In this document: positions 30,573-34,745 of the stretch, piece by piece | How the letters are laid out: each line of letters begins with the position of its first letter | Numbering within the stretch: the stretch's first letter is position 1 | NCBI GenBank assembly: GCA_003427395.1 | Contig: BFEA01000398.1 | Coordinates: forward strand, 655,444 to 690,188 | DNA length: 34,745 nucleotides | Direction: 5' to 3' | From: Chara braunii | Lineage: Eukaryota > Streptophyta > Charophyceae > Charales > Characeae | The notes under the pieces: generated by a model | What the model saw: the letters and a program-made list of their open reading frames with translations, nothing else | What the model was told of the DNA's origin: nothing | Databases searched by the model: none | Program-made: the position numbers and the translations under genes

Positions 30573-31083
30573 TTCATTCTCAGTCTCCCAATCTGGCCAA
30601 AGTACTAATCTGATTCAGTGACCATTTCTTATGGGAGACAGTAGGTAGAGTTCTTATGATTGCAACTATTTCATCTCATCTGAGGGGATAGTGCTGAGCT
30701 TGATTAAGAACTGCTCGCCTTTTGGTGTCAGTAAAATTAGTCAAAAATATATGCCATCTCTAAGTTTCATCCAAATATGAAATTCTTCTTGCTGTTCGGA
30801 TAAAGGTCTGAAGAAAAACATTGGAAGTGTCGTATTTAGCTTTTCTGATGTTGAGTAAGTCCTTAGTTGTGGTTGGAACTGAATCTTTCTCAAATTCTTT
30901 TTTCAGTGTCTCCTTGACCTCTTTCCATGTAGTGGCTCCTTCCATTAGTTCCTGAACGGCCAGCCTTGAGTCAGTATCACAGTAAGATAGAAGATGCTTA
31001 AACCGTTGCTTATCTGTCCAGCCATAACTCAGACCGAATAATTCATATTCATCCAGAAAATCATTAACCTGGGGTCCTCTGAA
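30573..31083 (-). pseudogene. Gag capsid of the right element
   Basis: The frame from 31,083 reads FRGPQVNDFLDEYELF, GLSYGWTDKQRFKHLLSYC, VQELMEGATTWKEVKETLKK and IRKAKYDTSNVFLQTFIRTA, then a stop at 30,760, and continues to about 30,600 with another stop and then a frameshift before the knuckle ORF. This is the typical Ty3/gypsy capsid succession, and it matches the left element's copy at 6,126-6,908. It assembles the particle in intact elements. Sequence from 31,090 to 31,300 is glutamine/lysine-rich and broken. Confidence 0.78.
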
Positions 31084-31303
31084 GCAGGGGATTCTCTAAT
31101 CTGGCCTTTTTGCTCTTGCAATGTCTGACCCTCCTTTTATAGTATCAACTTTTTCAACCAACTCCCGTATAACTTCAACCAGGGCCTCTTCATTAGTCCC
31201 TGCTGATGTACTCGGTCTTCCTCGCCCTGCCACCTTGACCATAGATTTTTCCATGTATCCTCTTCTCTCCCTCTGTCACTCTTGTCCTCTCCTTCCTTGC
31301 CCC

Positions 31304-31864
31304 TCAGTCTCTCACTCTTCTAGTAAGGGATACAGACTCGTTTCTTTCTTCTGTTGTTTGTTTTACCCCTTGAGAGTTTTGTACATATAGGGTATAAGCA
31401 ATAATGGATTGGGTAGTGATCAAGGGCAGTGCAATCCTTCTCAGTCTTCCAACGTAATCTTCAATCAACTCTCTTTCATCATCCCTACTCAGTCTTCTGT
31501 CATACCCCTTTATAGTGCCCCGAATCATAAAATATCGAGTCAGGTCTATAATCTCATAATCAAATTGCATCGTTTACAGTCCACTATTGATCCTTCTTGC
31601 AAGAGAGACCCGTTCCTGAAAAGTGTGATATGATACTCTCTCAGTAGTTCCCACTTTCACCACCTTTAACAGATAGTTTATCTCAGTCTGGTCAGTGATA
31701 ATTCTCAAAGTAGAATCTCTCATGCGATCTAAGAAAGGCTGTAAAAATTCACGCTCATCCAGGGTAGAAAGATTTTTGTTAGAGATCCGAAGAGTCCTTT
31801 CTACCTTGACTACTCTACCCTCCAACACAACTCCTAGTGTCAGTTGTTCAGTCAAGCTGGGCAT
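31304..31864 (-). pseudogene. Leader B domains of the right element (two tandem copies)
   Basis: One frame with a single TAA between two similar domains. The first (31,864-31,574): VVKVERTLRISNKN, REFLQPFLDRMRDSTLRI, TDQTEINYLLKVV, ERVSLARRI. The second (31,570-31,304): DLTRYFMIRGTIKGYDRR, RELIEDYVGRLRRIALPL, TTQSIIAYTLYV, ESVSLTRRV. Both have an RE(F/L) helix, an I-x-Y-x-L strand and a closing SL(A/T)RR. The left element shows RARELLELIEIL and PLLAFEEYEPIIIREI at the same place upstream of gag. The family is not recognised. Confidence 0.6.
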
Positions 31865-31876
31865 TGCTAATCATCA

Positions 31877-32398
31877 TAAGCAACATCTGAAAGGTAGATC
31901 TCAGGTTGGACATAATCAGGGATCTCGAATCTGTGTTCAAAGGTACTCAAAAGTAGGAATTTTATCATCACAGTGGAGTTTTTTTCTCTTGCTCTACCAA
32001 TCTCAGCAATAGCTTCCAACAGAGGCATCCAATCTCTCCTGACTTCAAATCCTTTAGCAATCGAGAATTCAGGAAGCCTCTCAAATTGTCTTTCTTCTTT
32101 CCCCCAGGTTACTTTTCTCTTTAGCTTTTCAAGTCATTCCTTGGTTCTTTTGAGACTAATATAAGCACCTGTCTGACACTTCAAGTAGTCATCTTCCTTT
32201 TCTAGGCCTGCTGGTACATAAATCCGTACATCCAGGCTGCCAGTACTCAGGAATTTGACCACTGGGATGTTAAATATTATGGGTCATCTCTCACAAGTCT
32301 TATACCTCAGAATCACAAAAGGATTATCACACCCTATCACCTCATAGAGTTTACCCCTCACAGTAGTTATCCTGGCTACTGAGAGTATTCTTCTTGGG
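31877..32398 (-). pseudogene. Leader A domain 3 of the right element, broken
   Basis: The frame reads GKLYEVIGCDNPFVILRYKT, a TGA at 32,284-32,286, FNIPVVKFLSTGSLDVRIYV, then PAGLEKEDDY, a TGA at 32,134-32,136, and KGFEVRRDWMPLLEAIAEIG. It pairs with A domain 2 just upstream (VYDMRIYVPKK, NNWYAIIKF). Both TGA fall at plausible Trp sites. It is shifted in frame relative to the preceding domain, which ends at 32,376. Confidence 0.55.
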
Positions 32399-33287
32399 CT
32401 CTCTTCACTTTCCATGCAAACTTTATTATGGCATACCAATTGTTTTTAGATAGATTGATATCAGGTAAGGGAGGGACTCGGAATCCATCAAAGACTATAA
32501 ATCGAGTCGACCCAGTGAAGCATTTGTTCTCTCTCTCAAACCTCTCTTTCTCTCTCAGTACGACCTCTTCAGCAAATCCCCAGCATCTCCCATACACCGC
32601 ATCAGCACTTCTTTTTTTTGGAACATAGATTCTCATATCATACACATCCAGATCTGTAAAATAGAATGTCAGTACATATAATCGTTTCTGCTCCCATCCA
32701 CTCTCGACCATCTCATAGCTGACAACTTCGTATGGGAACACCTCTCTCCTGGTTAAAGTCTTCAGCGACTTTAGGAGACACTCAACCTCCTTTTGACTTG
32801 GACCTGAACCTCTGTCGAATTCTGTCTTCTCTGTCTGATTTCTTCTACTGAAATCTCCCTAGTTCTCATGACCACCATTTCTTTTCTCCTTTGTCAATAC
32901 CATGTTGATTATTGGTAACCAGTTAGTCCCATCACAATAGCTGTCAGGTATGGGAGGAATCGGAACAGTCTCATATGTCACTGGCATCAAACCCTATTCT
33001 ACTTTCTTTTTCTGCTTAATTAATTCTGCCTTCTCATCAAAAAGAGACTGAATCGCAATTTTTCATAGCCAATTGAAGGTCTCACCGTCATCACAGTCTC
33101 CCTTCTTGACATAGGGACGGATATCATAAATATCTCCCTCCAAGAAGTAAGCCAGCACTACACTGATGGCCGAATTACCTGAACGGTAGACCCAACAATG
33201 CTCATACTGATAGGGGAATATTCCTTTAGTAGTTACCTTCGAAAGTTTTCTCAATGCATCGGAAGTTAGCATTCTTGACAAATCCAC
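32376..33287 (-). pseudogene. Leader A domains 1 and 2 of the right element (304-codon frame, three stops)
   Basis: A single minus-strand frame. Domain 1: FPYQYEHCWVYRSGNSAISV, EGDIYDIRPYVKKG, a TGA at 33,063-33,065, a charged stretch, then TYETVPIPPIPD and DGTNWLPIINM, with two TAG. Domain 2 (open from 32,741): FPYEVVSYEMVESG, LYVLTFYFTDLDVYDMRIYV, FRVPPLPDINLSKNNWYAII, KFAWKVKRAQEEYSQ. Shared signature: aromatic start, V-x-L-x-(Y/F) strand, D-(I/M)-R-x-Y-V-x-K, then a PPxPD loop and a Trp. The same signature is in the LTR ORFs. It lies immediately after the primer site and before gag. Function unknown; no signal peptide, membrane segment or enzyme motif seen. Confidence 0.6.
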
Positions 33288-33597
33288 CGAGCTCCTGATT
33301 CTCTCTTTCCCTTTTCAACGTTCAAAACATATCATAGGCTCATGAGGCATACCTGAATTCAAGTCTGATTTTCTCCAATCAATAATATCAATCTCCTTTC
33401 TCCAGTCCAACGTGGAACCTCACACAAGAGAGAAATAAGGTACAGTTAGTAGTTGTGATTCTCAAAAGAATCGAGACTCAATGAGAATAATAAATTTAAT
33501 ATAAAGCTCATAATATTGTCAACAGTTCTTACGCCCTAATCAAAACTCAACGTTGTTTGCTGACCCAGGCTCGTTCCGGACACGGAAATTTTTCATG
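33288..33597. other. Untranslated leader between primer site and first leader domain
   Basis: About 300 bp without an ORF, A/T-rich and containing no motif I can name. In the element's direction it is the start of the internal region. Confidence 0.5.
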
Positions 33598-33615
33598 TCC
33601 CCCGCAACGGCGCCA
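33598..33615 (-). promoter_or_regulatory. Primer-binding site, tRNA-Asp type
   Basis: On the minus strand, four bases after the LTR end, TGGCGCCGTTGCGGGGGA. The reverse complement of the plant cytosolic tRNA-Asp(GTC) 3' end with CCA is TGGCGCCGTTGCCGGGGA (from memory), so 17 of 18 bases match. tRNA-Asp priming is typical of several plant Ty3/gypsy lineages. It fixes the element's direction and identifies the adjoining LTR as the 5' one. Confidence 0.88.
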
Positions 33616-33619
33616 TTTT

Positions 33620-34745
33620 TGTCGCATTTTTTCTAGTCCGGCCACTTAGGGCGACCAGAAAGCCAACAGACTGTCACGCAGGATTTGTATGTGATTGCAA
33701 TAAATAAAATGAATTAAATAATGCAAGTCTCTTACTGTTGTGTGTGTCCGGCTTTGAGCGAGACCCTTCAATTGCGGTCTTCGTAAGTCCCCGGTCTTAG
33801 GAATCTTTTATTTTGATTCAGGACAGCGATAATTATACAAATGATAACCATAAAATTATGGGGAGCTATGCATGGATCAATCATGCCAATTTGATTTTTG
33901 AGAACTGTGACAGAATCATCCACGATAGCAATCATCGAGTAAAAACAATGCAAGAAGCAAGCACGACTGACTCGAGCAAAGGCAAGATCAGATGAATGAG
34001 GGAAGAATGATAACTCGTAATAATCTCATAAAGTACACATAAATAAGCATGGTCAGCACCTCTCAAGAGTCCTCACTCATCCCTCTGATCAGTCTCTTTC
34101 AATTTTTCTTTTCACTGATCTTCTCTGGTGTCGTGACCCACACCCACGTACAATCTGAGACTGAGGCTTCGTGACAAAATGTCACCTGAAGCCAGCAAGC
34201 TCTGAGCATGACCATCCGAGGCACATGACACGGTAGTTAACCATAGAGCAAAACTCCTCCCACAAAGTAGGCAGTCCGTCCACTGAAAAGACTCCTCGTC
34301 TGAGGTAGGGATACTCGGTAGGCTCGGTCAGCACCTCAACGTCGATCACTGCCGGAGAAATGAACTTCTTTGTCAAACCAATCACATCCAGCCAGCTCGT
34401 GCCATCCGTGAGAAGAGGAGCAATGGGAGGTCTATGATAGTCAGTATAAAGTATTGGCCCGAAGCTGCGGATCAACGTAGTGTCACTCTCATCGAGCTCC
34501 CTCTCTCTCTGCTCAATGTATTCGGTGGCTGAGATCCAGACTGGATCGAAAAGTTCATGAGCCTCCTTGCCCTTCTTCAAGTAAGGCCTCAGATCTTGGA
34601 TAGTGTCATCAGCAAAACTGGTCTGGACAACGAAGATTGACAGATCCCCCTGTCTCAAACCAATGGCACCGACATACTGATAACGGTATGCCTCTTTGCA
34701 TGAAAACCGGTTGAGGCTGGCCAGCACTGACTCACTGACCGGCGT
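33620..34745 (-). repeat. 5' LTR of the right element (truncated by window end)
   Basis: Direct repeat of 14,101-15,298, still matching at the last base of the window, so the true LTR is longer than 1.13 kb. Its element-strand 3' end is ...TGCGACA, followed by AAAA and the primer site. Compared with the other copy it has one instead of three units of the cgcccacgtacaatctgaga repeat. A minus-strand AATAAA lies at 33,812-33,807. Confidence 0.88.
34182..34727 (-). CDS. LTR-borne ORF, A-domain family (181 codons, copy 2)
   Basis: Allelic to the ORF at 14,735-15,280: same length, same start (GTG-type) and stop, about 24 substitutions. Landmarks: YQYVGAIGLRQGDLSIFVVQ, IQDLRPYLKKGKEAHELFD, EYIEQRERELDESDTTLI, DGTSWLDVIGLTKKFISP, YPYLRRGVFSVDGLPTLWEE. 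The C-terminal ~60 residues (through NYRVMCLGWSCSELAGFR) are an extension not seen in the internal A domains. No ATG lies near the start. That both LTR copies remain open is notable, but the number of replacements gives no sign of selection on the protein since insertion. Confidence 0.5.
   Translation of the reverse strand: MLASLNRFSCKEAYRYQYVGAIGLRQGDLSIFVVQTSFADDTIQDLRPYLKKGKEAHELFDPVWISATEYIEQRERELDESDTTLIRSFGPILYTDYHRPPIAPLLTDGTSWLDVIGLTKKFISPAVIDVEVLTEPTEYPYLRRGVFSVDGLPTLWEEFCSMVNYRVMCLGWSCSELAGFR

Larger units (their letters stand above)
14101..34745 (-). mobile_element. Giant Ty3/gypsy-type LTR retrotransposon (right element), decayed, runs off the right edge
   Basis: Two direct LTR copies (14,101-15,298 and 33,620-34,745) flank a minus-strand series of primer site, A/B leader modules, gag capsid, knuckle, protease, RT, RNase H and integrase. 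The copy at 33,620 is followed on the minus strand by a primer site, so it is the 5' LTR. The copy at 14,101 is followed by unrelated DNA with no primer site, so it fits a 3' LTR. If both belong to one insertion the element exceeds 20.6 kb. The ~10 kb between integrase and the left LTR is far longer than usual; it may include long LTR sequence, a 3' non-coding region or nested insertions. The inner limit of the LTR is unknown because the right copy is cut. Confidence 0.7.

Noticed and set aside
7664-33287. TGA read as tryptophan (altered genetic code)
   Set aside because: Many TGA lie at Trp sites, but TAG and TAA stops and frameshifts are mixed in, and TGG is common in the intact pol frame; simple decay explains it.
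1-34745. Plus-strand ORFs over gag, pol and modules (e.g. 4,588-5,163, 9,028-9,636, 20,219-20,713)
   Set aside because: They are Ser/Pro/Leu/Phe-rich mirror frames of Lys/Glu/Arg-rich minus-strand coding and show no family motif.

Overview
This looks like repeat-dense nuclear DNA of a green-plant-lineage eukaryote. Three things point that way. There are remains of Ty3/gypsy LTR retrotransposons. There is a primer-binding site matching the 3' end of plant-type tRNA-Asp at 17 of 18 bases (from memory of that tRNA). And the Pol style (acidic RNase H-integrase linker, an N-terminal RT region ending in a VPW-type motif) recalls elements I associate with charophytes such as Chara. A charophyte or early plant is my best guess; the species is not established. 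I see no rRNA, tRNA, CRISPR or intact host gene. Many scattered N bases (mostly 15.9-19.2 kb) show an uncertain consensus.

Almost all recognisable coding sequence reads on the minus strand, so the layout is given right to left. (1) 34,745-33,620: an LTR cut by the window edge, followed directly by the tRNA-Asp primer site. (2) 33,287-31,304: a leader of repeated, unrecognised domains ('A' and 'B'). (3) 31,083-29,085: gag capsid, zinc knuckle and a damaged protease. (4) 28,745-25,500: reverse transcriptase, RNase H and integrase, nearly collinear but broken by stops. (5) 25,500-15,300: a long stretch with no pol, holding tandem repeats, several palindromes, at least three more B-like domain relics (15.5-17.2 kb) and one A-like ORF (20.4-20.8 kb). 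(6) 15,298-14,101: a second copy of the LTR, about 5% different in the stretch I counted. The two LTRs plausibly bound one giant element of more than 20.6 kb.

Left of that LTR, 13,960-11,250 is a striking array of about 20 short perfect inverted repeats (hairpins) with different stems, overlapping 162-bp and 26-bp tandem repeats. Further left is a second, older, co-oriented relic. It has a leader built of three ~0.94-kb repeats of a related A/B module (10,330-7,664), then gag (7,289-5,792), a protease relic (5,402-5,040) and a second gag-like ORF that keeps the zinc knuckle but has lost the capsid core (4,547-3,519). A 38-bp and a 59-bp tandem array close the left end.

The main point of interest is the A/B domain family. 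It sits between the primer site and gag in two diverged elements, is itself tandemly repeated, and is also carried inside the LTRs. I do not recognise it. Everything here is decayed (stops, frameshifts), so these are fossils of such elements; no function is claimed.
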